DNA of 51,369 bases from Lachnospiraceae bacterium (GTDB lineage: Bacteria > Bacillota > Clostridia > Lachnospirales > Lachnospiraceae). Within the stretch, counting starts at the first letter, position 1; every line of letters begins with the position of its first letter. Of the stretch, positions 44,215 to 51,369 are shown one piece after another. The notes under the pieces are model-generated. The model searched no databases, was not told the origin of the DNA, and worked only from the letters and a program-made list of their open reading frames with translations. Position numbers and translations under genes: made by a program. The stretch spans positions 1 through 51,369 of the forward strand of contig JAILJP010000103.1 in assembly GCA_024694625.1 (NCBI GenBank). The letters are read 5' to 3'.

Positions 44215-44245
44215 TATAGTTGTAACTATAGGAGAGTGGTATAAT
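44215..44245 (+). promoter_or_regulatory. Operator palindrome and extended -10 promoter before the MFS gene
   Basis: TATAGTT-GT-AACTATA (44215-44230) is a perfect 7+2+7 inverted repeat occupying the -35 region. It is followed by an extended -10, TGgTATAAT (44237-44245). The arrangement suggests direct regulation of the downstream transporter by an unidentified dimeric regulator; none is encoded nearby. Confidence 0.65.
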
Positions 44246-44284
44246 TAATTTAGTCTTTTAATTAATAAGAGGGGGTATTGGAAC

Positions 44285-45670
44285 TTGAAAGAAAAAGAAA
44301 AGAGGGAATTGAATCGGCTGAATAAACAGGCAGCCTTTCATGTGACGGCAGGATATTTGGGCTTTGCCATGGTGGTTTTGACCATTATCTATGTTGTGGA
44401 TGAGATTACATCCAACATGAATGCGGCTATGCAGCCCTATATTTTATTTGATTTGTTTAAAATTGCATCCCGTGATGTAAATTCAGCAGAGTATAAATCT
44501 GCCATCAATGTAGTTGGACCGCTTCAGGTTGCATCTACTTTTTTGTTGATCGTAACACCTTTTTACAAGGCGCTGTCTGATAAGTATGGTCGTCGTTTGT
44601 TCTTGATGATCAATACAGTAGGAATGGGCTTGGGAATGTGTGTTGTTATGACGGCACAAAATGTTCCCATGTATATCATTGGTATGTTGTTTATGTTGTT
44701 TTTTACACCAAATGATATGCAGGTGCTTTACATTATGGAAACCGCGCCCAAGGAAAAACGAGCTACTTACAGCTTTGTTGCAAAGGGGATTGCGTTGATT
44801 AGCGTTTCTTTGATTGGTGTATTCTCCAGATTGTTTCTGGATGAAAGTAATCCTTCCAGCTGGAGAGGCGTGTATTTGATTCCTGTAATCGTAGCATTGG
44901 TAGTAGGTGTGTTATCATTCTTCCTTTTGAAGGAGACTCCTGTTTTTGTAGAACAGCGTAGAAAGTTTTTGACCATGACACCAGAGGAAAAAGCGGCAAA
45001 ACAGGAAGAAAACCAAGAAAACTCCACTTCAGAAGAAGGTGGTGTATTTAAGGCAATTAAGTTTATTTTTACCAATAAGCAGTTGAGATGGTTGTTCTTT
45101 GCAGGATTTATTTTCTTTGCTACCACCTTCTACACTTCTTATTATGCAACTGTGTTAGAAGGTTCTATGTCAACGGCAGATGTGTCTTCTGTATTGGTAA
45201 TCTATCCGTTGTTTAATGGTATTTTGACCATCTTAAGCGGATTCTTCTCTGACAAGTTGGGAAGAAAGAGAGTATGTTTGGTACTTGGTTCCATTGCGTT
45301 GGGGGGATTGCTTTTGTTTACCCTTAGCTGTCGTCTCGGTTGGGGAGCCTTTGCTGCAGGATGTGCATACGGATGCTCCATCGGAGGACTTTGGTCTATG
45401 TCAGACACCTTGATTCTTACTATGCCGGCAGAATCTTCACCTTCCGGAATGCGCTCTTCCGTAATGGGTGTAATGTCTGTAATGATTGGAGCAGGAAGCT
45501 TTATTGGACAGGCCATCTTCTTAGTTTGCCAAAACTTTGTATCCATGGATGCACTGTTCTTGTTTATTTGCGTACCGTTTATGGCTTTGTCTTTGGTGAT
45601 TTTAATGACAAAGGTAAAGGAAACTAAGGACGTGGATTTGGACAAGGTTACTGCAGATACCTTTCGCTGA
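44285..45670 (+). CDS. Major facilitator superfamily transporter
   Basis: A 461-aa MFS protein with 12 predicted membrane helices and two loop motifs typical of the superfamily: LSDKYGRRLF after helix 2 and FSDKLGRKRV after helix 8. The overall form recalls the sugar-porter/metabolite-H+ symporter branch (WRGVYLIPVIVALVVG, central loop with ETPVFVEQRRKFL), but the substrate cannot be told. The start is TTG 44285 with AGAGGGGG 10 nt before; the first in-frame ATG would remove the start of helix 1. It is monocistronic between two terminators. Confidence 0.88.
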   Translation: MKEKEKRELNRLNKQAAFHVTAGYLGFAMVVLTIIYVVDEITSNMNAAMQPYILFDLFKIASRDVNSAEYKSAINVVGPLQVASTFLLIVTPFYKALSDKYGRRLFLMINTVGMGLGMCVVMTAQNVPMYIIGMLFMLFFTPNDMQVLYIMETAPKEKRATYSFVAKGIALISVSLIGVFSRLFLDESNPSSWRGVYLIPVIVALVVGVLSFFLLKETPVFVEQRRKFLTMTPEEKAAKQEENQENSTSEEGGVFKAIKFIFTNKQLRWLFFAGFIFFATTFYTSYYATVLEGSMSTADVSSVLVIYPLFNGILTILSGFFSDKLGRKRVCLVLGSIALGGLLLFTLSCRLGWGAFAAGCAYGCSIGGLWSMSDTLILTMPAESSPSGMRSSVMGVMSVMIGAGSFIGQAIFLVCQNFVSMDALFLFICVPFMALSLVILMTKVKETKDVDLDKVTADTFR

Positions 45671-45690
45671 CAAAATATGATTTTCTACGA

Positions 45691-45721
45691 AAGAGAATGC
45701 TTTTTGGGCATTCTCTTTTTT
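45691..45721 (+). terminator. Terminator after the MFS gene
   Basis: AAGAGAATGC-tttttgg-GCATTCTCTT forms a ten-pair stem followed by a T-run. Confidence 0.92.
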
Positions 45722-45796
45722 GTTTTCATAAAAAAGAAGCGGAATCCCAAATGAAAGGCTTCAACGTAAAAAATAGTGGCAGAGATATGCTAGAAA

Positions 45797-45805
45797 TGGT
45801 ATAAT
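45797..45805 (+). promoter_or_regulatory. Extended -10 promoter for coaE
   Basis: TGgTATAAT at 45797-45805 lies 55 bp before coaE, after the preceding terminator. No clear -35 box is seen, which is common for extended -10 promoters. Confidence 0.5.
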
Positions 45806-45860
45806 TTTCACGGTGTAATGGGAATTTCACCACTAGATATTGTAGGTAAGGGAGCAGAAA

Positions 45861-46490
45861 ATGCGATTTATCGGAATTACCGGTGGAATCGGTGCCGGAA
45901 AATCAGTTGTGATGGATTATTTGAAAAATCACACATGCAGTGAAGTGGTGCTTGCAGATGATTTGGCAAAAGAGCTGATGTCGCCGGGACATGATTTGAA
46001 TCAAAAACTGCAAAAGGTCCTTTCCAAAGAGTCTTTTGCGAATCCTGTATTTGAAGAGGATGGAACTATTCAAAAGGAAGCCTTTGCAGCTTATGTGTTG
46101 TCCGATGATCGTCTTCGGGAAAGTGTGAATGCTTTGGTGCATCCTGCTGTAAAAGAAGAAGTGCTTCGCAGGGTGAGGGCCCACAGAGAAAAAAAGGATG
46201 TAGATTATTTCTTTTTGGAAGCAGCCCTTTTAATCGAAGACGGATACAAAGTATTGTGCGATGAACTTTGGTATATTTATGTGACAGAAGAAAACCGGCG
46301 AAAGCGTCTGAAAGAGAACCGTGGTTATGATGATACCCGTGTCGATGAAGCCTTTCGTATGCAGTTGGAAGAATATGAATTTTTGGATGCCTGTTGTGTT
46401 ACCATAGACAACAATGGCGCAAAAGAAGAAACCTATGAACAGTTGGAGAGGGTGCTTTCGTTAAGAAAACCTCGGAACGTTGAAGGATGA
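45861..46490 (+). CDS. coaE: Dephospho-CoA kinase
   Basis: Last step of coenzyme A synthesis: phosphorylates the 3'-OH of dephospho-CoA. The 209-aa protein starts FIGITGGIGAGKSVVMDYL with the P-loop at about 7-15. ADDLAKELMSPG (substrate-binding Asp pair), LVHPAVKEEVL and DYFFLEAALLIEDGY are family blocks. GTAAGGGAGCAGAAA precedes the ATG. It appears to head the operon that continues with the FtsA-like gene. Confidence 0.95.
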   Translation: MRFIGITGGIGAGKSVVMDYLKNHTCSEVVLADDLAKELMSPGHDLNQKLQKVLSKESFANPVFEEDGTIQKEAFAAYVLSDDRLRESVNALVHPAVKEEVLRRVRAHREKKDVDYFFLEAALLIEDGYKVLCDELWYIYVTEENRRKRLKENRGYDDTRVDEAFRMQLEEYEFLDACCVTIDNNGAKEETYEQLERVLSLRKPRNVEG

Positions 46491-46533
46491 AACTATTACA
46501 AATAGATTTGAAAAGCAAAAGAGGAGTAGAAAA

Positions 46534-48633
46534 GTGATAGCAGTGGAAAACGAAAGAGATTATGTTTTCAGTTTGGATATTGGAACCAGAAACGTGGTTG
46601 GTACCGTTGGTTACAAAGATGAAAACGATGATTTTAAGGTGATTGCTTTATACAGCATCGAGCATGAATCCAGAGCTATGTTGGATGGTCAGATTCACGA
46701 TATCGGTCGTGTTTCAAAAACCATTGGTGTGGTAAAGGAACATTTGGAAGAACAAATCGGCTTCGAACTGAAAGAAGTTTGTATCGCTGCCGCAGGTCGT
46801 GTGCTTCGTACCGTAACTACAAAGGTGGCATACGAATATCCCGAAGAGAGTGTTGTTACCGGCGAGGATTTGAACAACCTGGATTTGATGGGTATTGACC
46901 AGGCACAGCATGAGTTGGCTGAAGGTGAGGAGCGTTATAAGTTTTATTGCGTTGGCTACTCCGTTATGAAGTACTACTTGAATGAAGAAGTCTTCTCCAA
47001 CCTGGAAGGCCATAAGGCAAACAAGATTGAAGAGACCATCATTGTTACCTTCCTCCCGGAAGATGTTGTAGATGGTTTGTATTCCGCTGTGGAACGTGTG
47101 GGACTTTCCGTTGCCAACATGACATTGGAGCCGATAGCCGCGATCAATGTTGCGATTCCGGAAAACTACCGTATGTTGAATATCGCCCTTGTGGACGTGG
47201 GAGCGGGTACTTCGGATATCTGTATTACAAAAGATGGAAGTATTATTGCCTATGGTATGATTCCTTACGCAGGAGACGAGCTGACAGAAGTGATTGTACA
47301 GCACTTTTTGGTGGACTTTGCCACAGCTGAAAAGATCAAAAAGGATTCCACTATGATGGATGAGGTGACTTATGAGGATATTATGGGACTTTCCTATACC
47401 GTAAAATCCGAAGAAGTATGGAAGCTTACAGATCCTATTATGGAAAAAATTACTTCCGAAGTTGCCGAAAAGATCAAAGAACTAAACGGAGATTCCTCCG
47501 TGGCTGCTACCTTTGTAGTAGGCGGTGGCGGAAAGGTTCATGGCTTCTGCGAAACTTTGGCGAAGAAATTGGATATTGTAAAAGAGAGAGTTGCCCTTCG
47601 TGGTGAGGAAGTCATGAAGGATATTGAGTTCTTGCAGGAAGGTGTGAAAAAGGATCCCCTTTTGGTTACACCCATTGGTATTTGCTTGAACTATTACGAA
47701 CAAAAGAACAACTTTATTATGATCCATTTCAACGGTGAAATGATGAAGTTATATGACAACGGACATCTTCGTATTGTGGATGCAGCTTTGCAGGCCGGAC
47801 TTCCCACAGAAGAGTTGTTCCCTCGTCGAGGTAGTGAAATCAACTTCAAGGTGAATGGTGCAGCCCGTATGGCCAGAGGTGGATTCGGTGAGTCTGCAGT
47901 GGTAAAGATGAACGGAAAAGAAGTGGGCTTAAAAACAAAGCTTATTCCCAACTGCGATGTTACCATTGAAGGCTCCACAGAAGGTACATCAGCCAATATG
48001 ACCATTGACCAGTTGGAAGAGTTCCAGAATTCCACCGTAAGCTTTGTGGTAAACGGACAACGAATCACCTGCCCGAAGTTTGTGGAAGTAAACGGCTCTT
48101 TGGAACCGGGAAGCTATATCATCCAAGAAGGGGATGATATTGAAACCAGAGGTTTTTATACCGTTGGCCAGTTAGCAGAATTTATGGATGTTGTCATCGA
48201 TAAGAATCACGAGATTATCGTAAACAACCGCGTAGGCGATTTGAATACATTGGTATATGAAAACTTTAGCGTGGAATGGACTGAAGGTGTATTTGTTCCC
48301 ACCACAGAAACCAGCTACGAATCCGAAGAAGAGGACCTAGAGGAAGATGGCGCAGAAGAGTATGTACCTTATAGACCGGATACGCCGTTGACTCAGGAAG
48401 CTGCCGGTGAGATTCAAAAACAGTCTTACGGTTCCATTCATTTGACAGCGAACGGAAATCCCGTAACCTTATTAGGACAAAAAGATTATATCTTCTCAGA
48501 TATTTTCCGTGTCATTGATTTTGATACGGGAGCAGGCGGCGGTCGAACCGTAGTTACCACCATAAACGGAAATCGTTGTGGTTATGCCGATCCCATTAAA
48601 GACGGTGATACCGTAGACATCCGTTGGGAATAG
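46534..48633 (+). CDS. FtsA/PilM-type actin-like ATPase with long C-terminal extension
   Basis: The first ~380 residues are an actin-fold ATPase with an SHS2-like insertion, as in FtsA and PilM: YVFSLDIGTRNVVGTVGY (phosphate 1), AAAGRVLRTVTTK, NIALVDVGAGTSDICI (about 217-232, phosphate 2) and FVVGGGGKVHGFCETLAKKL (adenosine motif). About 300 more residues contain tandem segments ending in GDxI/V patterns (VNGQRITCPKFVEVNGSLEP ... QEGDDIETRG; INGNRCGYADPIKDGDTVDI), which look like small beta-grasp units. I use GTG 46534 with GAGGAG upstream; the frame opens at TTG 46480 inside coaE. Ordinary FtsA is ~420 aa and ends in an amphipathic helix, not seen here. The role in division is plausible but unproven. 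Confidence 0.8.
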   Translation: MIAVENERDYVFSLDIGTRNVVGTVGYKDENDDFKVIALYSIEHESRAMLDGQIHDIGRVSKTIGVVKEHLEEQIGFELKEVCIAAAGRVLRTVTTKVAYEYPEESVVTGEDLNNLDLMGIDQAQHELAEGEERYKFYCVGYSVMKYYLNEEVFSNLEGHKANKIEETIIVTFLPEDVVDGLYSAVERVGLSVANMTLEPIAAINVAIPENYRMLNIALVDVGAGTSDICITKDGSIIAYGMIPYAGDELTEVIVQHFLVDFATAEKIKKDSTMMDEVTYEDIMGLSYTVKSEEVWKLTDPIMEKITSEVAEKIKELNGDSSVAATFVVGGGGKVHGFCETLAKKLDIVKERVALRGEEVMKDIEFLQEGVKKDPLLVTPIGICLNYYEQKNNFIMIHFNGEMMKLYDNGHLRIVDAALQAGLPTEELFPRRGSEINFKVNGAARMARGGFGESAVVKMNGKEVGLKTKLIPNCDVTIEGSTEGTSANMTIDQLEEFQNSTVSFVVNGQRITCPKFVEVNGSLEPGSYIIQEGDDIETRGFYTVGQLAEFMDVVIDKNHEIIVNNRVGDLNTLVYENFSVEWTEGVFVPTTETSYESEEEDLEEDGAEEYVPYRPDTPLTQEAAGEIQKQSYGSIHLTANGNPVTLLGQKDYIFSDIFRVIDFDTGAGGGRTVVTTINGNRCGYADPIKDGDTVDIRWE

Positions 48634-48640
48634 GAGAAAC

Positions 48641-49438
48641 ATGGAATTATTTAGTATAGCAAGCGGAAGCTCCGGAAATTGTATTTGCGTTGGAAACGAG
48701 CGCAACCACGTTATGATTGATGTGGGAATCAGTGGCAAACGTGTAGATGCCGGTATGGCGGAGTATGATTTAAAAACTTCGGACATGGATGGAATCCTCG
48801 TAACCCATGAGCACAGTGATCATATTTCCGGACTGGGAGTAATTTCCCGAAAGTATGGGCTTCCCATTTATTCAACAAAAGGTACCATTGAAGCCATAAA
48901 AAATACCAAATCCGTGGGTAAGATAGATGAAGGATTGTTTCATATTATCGAACCTGATCAGGATTTTACCATTGGAGAATTGACCGTTCATCCCATTCGG
49001 GTGAGCCATGATGCAGCAGATCCTGTTGCCTACACCGTTTCCGACGGTCGCAAAAAAATCGGAGTGATTACGGATTTGGGTTGTTATGATGATTACATCA
49101 TTGAAAACATCAGTGGGATGAACGTGTTGCTTTTGGAAGCAAATCACGATGTAAACATGCTTCGGGTAGGACCTTATCCCTATCCTTTGAAACAGCGTAT
49201 CATCGGAGACAAGGGCCATTTGTCAAATGAACTTTCCGGCCAGCTTTTGGGACGGGTGTTGCATGACCAAATGGGACATGTCATTTTGGGCCACTTAAGC
49301 AAAGAAAACAACTATGAAAAACTGGCCTATGAAACTGTTAAAACAGAGGTTACCATGGGAGACAATCCTTACAAAGGAAATGATTTTCCCATACATATTG
49401 CAAACAGAAGTAACGTATCGGAAAAATATGTGGTATAA
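48641..49438 (+). CDS. MBL-fold hydrolase, YycJ/WalJ-like
   Basis: A 265-aa single-domain metallo-beta-lactamase-fold protein with T55-H-E-H-S-D-H61 as the zinc site. It starts with MELFSIASGSSGNCICVGNE and contains GVITDLGCYDDYIIENISGM and LLEANHDVNML, the pattern of YycJ/WalJ proteins. Those are predicted exonucleases linked to the WalRK wall-stress system, but no walRK genes are here. TAGGAGAAAC precedes the ATG, 7 bp after the FtsA-like gene. Confidence 0.88.
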   Translation: MELFSIASGSSGNCICVGNERNHVMIDVGISGKRVDAGMAEYDLKTSDMDGILVTHEHSDHISGLGVISRKYGLPIYSTKGTIEAIKNTKSVGKIDEGLFHIIEPDQDFTIGELTVHPIRVSHDAADPVAYTVSDGRKKIGVITDLGCYDDYIIENISGMNVLLLEANHDVNMLRVGPYPYPLKQRIIGDKGHLSNELSGQLLGRVLHDQMGHVILGHLSKENNYEKLAYETVKTEVTMGDNPYKGNDFPIHIANRSNVSEKYVV

Positions 49439-49471
49439 TGCCACAGGAAAATAAAGAAATAGGAGCACAAC

Positions 49472-49756
49472 ATGGAAAACAAAAACTCAAAGACAATTAT
49501 CACCGTTGTGGGAAAAGACACAGTAGGTATCATTGCAAAAATCTGTACGTATTTATCAAACAATCACATTAATGTTTTGGATATTTCCCAGACCATCGTG
49601 TCCGGATTTTTCAACATGATGATGATTGTAGATTTGGATTGTTCTGACAAGCCTTTTGATGAGGTACAAAAAGAACTGGCACAAATCGGTGAAGAGATAG
49701 GCGTAGATGTAAAATGCCAGAGAGCTGAAATTTTTGAAATGATGCATCGTATTTAG
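49472..49756 (+). CDS. ACT-domain protein, UPF0237 family
   Basis: A 94-aa single ACT domain: [20 protein letters not shown] at the N-terminus, then NINVLDISQ-type strand and helix. UPF0237 proteins are small amino-acid-binding regulators usually encoded just before UPF0210, as here (8 bp apart). AATAGGAGCACAAC precedes the ATG. Ligand and target are unknown. Confidence 0.92.
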   Translation: MENKNSKTIITVVGKDTVGIIAKICTYLSNNHINVLDISQTIVSGFFNMMMIVDLDCSDKPFDEVQKELAQIGEEIGVDVKCQRAEIFEMMHRI

Positions 49757-49764
49757 GAGACCAC

Positions 49765-51129
49765 ATGATAAACATATTTGAAGTAAACGAAACCAATAAG
49801 ATGGTAGAACAGGAAAACTTGGATGTTCGTACCATCACCATCGGAATCTCTCTTCTTGACTGTATGGATTCCGATTTAGAGACCTTAAACAAAAACATTT
49901 ATAACAAGATTACCACCGTTGCAAGAGACTTGGTAAAGGTTGGTCAGGAAATCGAAAGGGATTATTGCATTCCTATTGTAAACAAGAGAATTTCCGTTAC
50001 CCCCATTGCCATTGTAGGTTCTGCGGCATGTAAATGTCCCGAAGACTATGTAACCATCGCTCACACTTTGGATGACTGTGCTAAGGAACTTGGTATCAAC
50101 TTTATCGGTGGATATTCTGCATTGGTATCAAAGGGAATGACCACCTATGACGAATACTTGATTCGTTCCATTCCTCAGGCTCTTGCAGAAACAGAATTTG
50201 TATGTAGTTCCGTAAATCTTGGCTCTACCAGATGCGGTATCAATATGGATGCGGTTCGCCTTATGGGTGAAATCGTAAAAGAAACAGCAGAGTACACAAA
50301 GGAAAATGATTCCTTGGGATGTGCAAAGCTTGTGGTATTTTGTAATGCCCCGGACGACAACCCCTTTATGGCAGGAGCGTTCCACGGCGTAACAGAAGCA
50401 GATGCCATTATTAACGTAGGCGTTTCCGGACCCGGTGTTGTAAAGACAGCACTGGAAAAGGTTCGTGGCGAAAGCTTTGAAGTCCTTTGCGAAACCATTA
50501 AAAAGACAGCGTTTAAGGTAACCAGAGTGGGACAGTTGGTAGCAAAGGAAGCTTCAAAGAAACTGGGTATTCCTTTTGGTATTATTGACTTGTCTTTGGC
50601 GCCTACACCGGCAATCGGTGATTCTGTTGCAGGTATTTTGGAAGAAATCGGTTTGGAAAGAGCTGGTGCTCCCGGAACAACAGCAGCACTTGCGCTTTTA
50701 AATGATCAGGTGAAAAAGGGTGGAATTATGGCATCTTCCTATGTAGGAGGATTGTCCGGTGCCTTTATTCCGGTTTCCGAAGATCAGGGAATGATTGATG
50801 CGGTAACCGAAGGTGCATTGACCTTAGAAAAATTAGAGGCAATGACCTGTGTTTGCTCCGTGGGACTTGATATGATTGCAGTTCCGGGAAAAACCTCTGC
50901 GGCTACCATTTCCGGTATTATTGCAGATGAAATGGCAATCGGTATGATTAACCAAAAAACAACTGCAGTTCGTTTGATTCCGGTAATTGGAAAAGATGTA
51001 GGAGAAACCGTAGAATTCGGTGGGCTTTTGGGATATGCGCCGGTTATGCCGGTGAACAACTTCTCCTGCGAAGCCTTTGTATCCCGCCAGGGACGTATTC
51101 CTGCGCCGGTACATTCCTTTAAGAATTAG
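49765..51129 (+). CDS. PFL-family protein UPF0210 (DUF711)
   Basis: A 454-aa protein of the UPF0210/DUF711 family, structurally related to pyruvate formate-lyase/glycyl-radical barrels but without a known activity. Characteristic stretches are [13 protein letters not shown]-like NVRTITIG near residue 22, [56 protein letters not shown] and [20 protein letters not shown]. Translation probably couples to the ACT protein, which may sense an amino acid for it. Its TAG stop directly abuts family A copy 3, as for the RNase gene. Confidence 0.93.
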   Translation: MINIFEVNETNKMVEQENLDVRTITIGISLLDCMDSDLETLNKNIYNKITTVARDLVKVGQEIERDYCIPIVNKRISVTPIAIVGSAACKCPEDYVTIAHTLDDCAKELGINFIGGYSALVSKGMTTYDEYLIRSIPQALAETEFVCSSVNLGSTRCGINMDAVRLMGEIVKETAEYTKENDSLGCAKLVVFCNAPDDNPFMAGAFHGVTEADAIINVGVSGPGVVKTALEKVRGESFEVLCETIKKTAFKVTRVGQLVAKEASKKLGIPFGIIDLSLAPTPAIGDSVAGILEEIGLERAGAPGTTAALALLNDQVKKGGIMASSYVGGLSGAFIPVSEDQGMIDAVTEGALTLEKLEAMTCVCSVGLDMIAVPGKTSAATISGIIADEMAIGMINQKTTAVRLIPVIGKDVGETVEFGGLLGYAPVMPVNNFSCEAFVSRQGRIPAPVHSFKN

Positions 51130-51369
51130 GGACGGTTCTACTGTCTTCACAAATTATAGTTTATCGGGGTGACTACGGGTGGGCTGAGATTTTACTGCTT
51201 GCTACGTGAGTATAACTACTTTCCTCCGCACCGTCTCCGCTCGTTCCATCCCGGCGAACATCCGTAGCGCTCGCTTCTAAAGTCGCGAGCTTAACGGCTG
51301 TACGCAGTGTATTACACATTCGCTCCGCGGATGACTGTCGGAAAGCAGTTATACTCACGTAGCAAATTC
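51127..51369 (+). repeat. Structured family A element, copy 3, cut by the window end
   Basis: Like copy 2, it begins at a TAG stop codon with TAGGGACGGTTCTACTGTC. The inner arms pair at 51199-51224 and 51340-51365. The 115-nt core at 51225-51339 is identical to copy 2. Against copy 2 the stem has a G to A change in the 5' arm (GTGGG to GTGAG) matched by C to T in the 3' arm. An inserted A (TATAACT) is matched by an inserted T (AGTTATA), and a G-T pair is restored to A-T. The outer 5' arms TTTATC and GGGTGGGCT are present; their partners lie beyond the window. Confidence 0.8.

Noticed and set aside
49432-49439. TGgTATAAT extended -10-like sequence overlapping the stop of the WalJ-like gene
   Set aside because: It is explained by the Val-Val-stop codons and has no -35 partner. 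It could be a weak promoter for the ACT/UPF0210 pair but is not supported enough to call.
1-51369. CRISPR arrays, tRNA/rRNA genes, prophage or intact transposase genes
   Set aside because: I looked for regularly spaced short repeats, tRNA-like CCA or TTCRA patterns, and transposase, integrase or phage motifs. None was convincing.

Overview
The window looks like an ordinary chromosomal stretch of a low-to-middle-GC anaerobic Firmicute, most likely a Lachnospiraceae member (a Butyrivibrio/Roseburia-like clostridium). I infer this from the tRNA-Phe T-box before pheST, AGGAGG-type ribosome binding sites with frequent GTG and TTG starts, a MraZ-headed dcw cluster, type-2 GalT, paired YhgE/Pip proteins and the UPF0210/ACT gene pair. 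Almost every gene is on the + strand. I see no tRNA, rRNA, CRISPR, prophage or intact insertion sequence.

Layout. 1-5.4 kb: a probable 6S RNA, a Phe T-box, pheS, a structured intercistronic element, pheT and queA. 5.5-10.3 kb: two YhgE/Pip membrane proteins around a small membrane/coiled-coil protein. 10.3-13.1 kb: PilZ, lgt and galT, overlapping. 13.2-16.2 kb: two singly transcribed genes, a polytopic DUF5692-like membrane protein and a Thr/Tyr/Lys-rich secreted protein. 16.3-25.1 kb: a galactoside-use locus with a TetR regulator and its apparent operator array, a GH2 glycosidase, an unusual GT-B-like protein, a GPH sugar symporter and a GH36 alpha-galactosidase. 25.2-35.3 kb: the division and wall cluster mraZ-rsmH-ftsL-class B PBP-mraY-murD-ftsW-divIB-ftsZ, starting with a promoter and four MraZ-type boxes. 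35.3-42.9 kb: a beta-CASP RNase, a repeat-rich spacer, two AT-rich GNAT genes, aminopeptidase P and polA. 43-51.1 kb: GGDEF protein, MFS transporter, coaE, a long FtsA-like ATPase, a WalJ/YycJ-like hydrolase, an ACT protein and UPF0210.

The sugar locus appears to import alpha- and beta-galactosides, hydrolyse them in the cytoplasm and feed galactose to the Leloir pathway, for which galT is nearby. The dcw block makes lipid I precursors (mraY, murD) and the divisome, but murE, murF, murG, murC and ftsA are not in it; an FtsA-like gene lies about 11 kb downstream. PilZ and GGDEF proteins point to c-di-GMP signalling.

The most interesting unexplained content is a set of long, highly structured intergenic elements. 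Family A occurs three times (about 1577-1831, 36989-37260, 51127 to the window end). Two copies have an identical 115-nt core, while their closing stems differ by compensatory changes, including a paired insertion; the third keeps the pairing with an unrelated stem sequence. That pattern suggests a conserved RNA (or DNA hairpin) structure. Two further long-hairpin elements (25168-25394 and 37305-37429) are architecturally similar but not clearly homologous.
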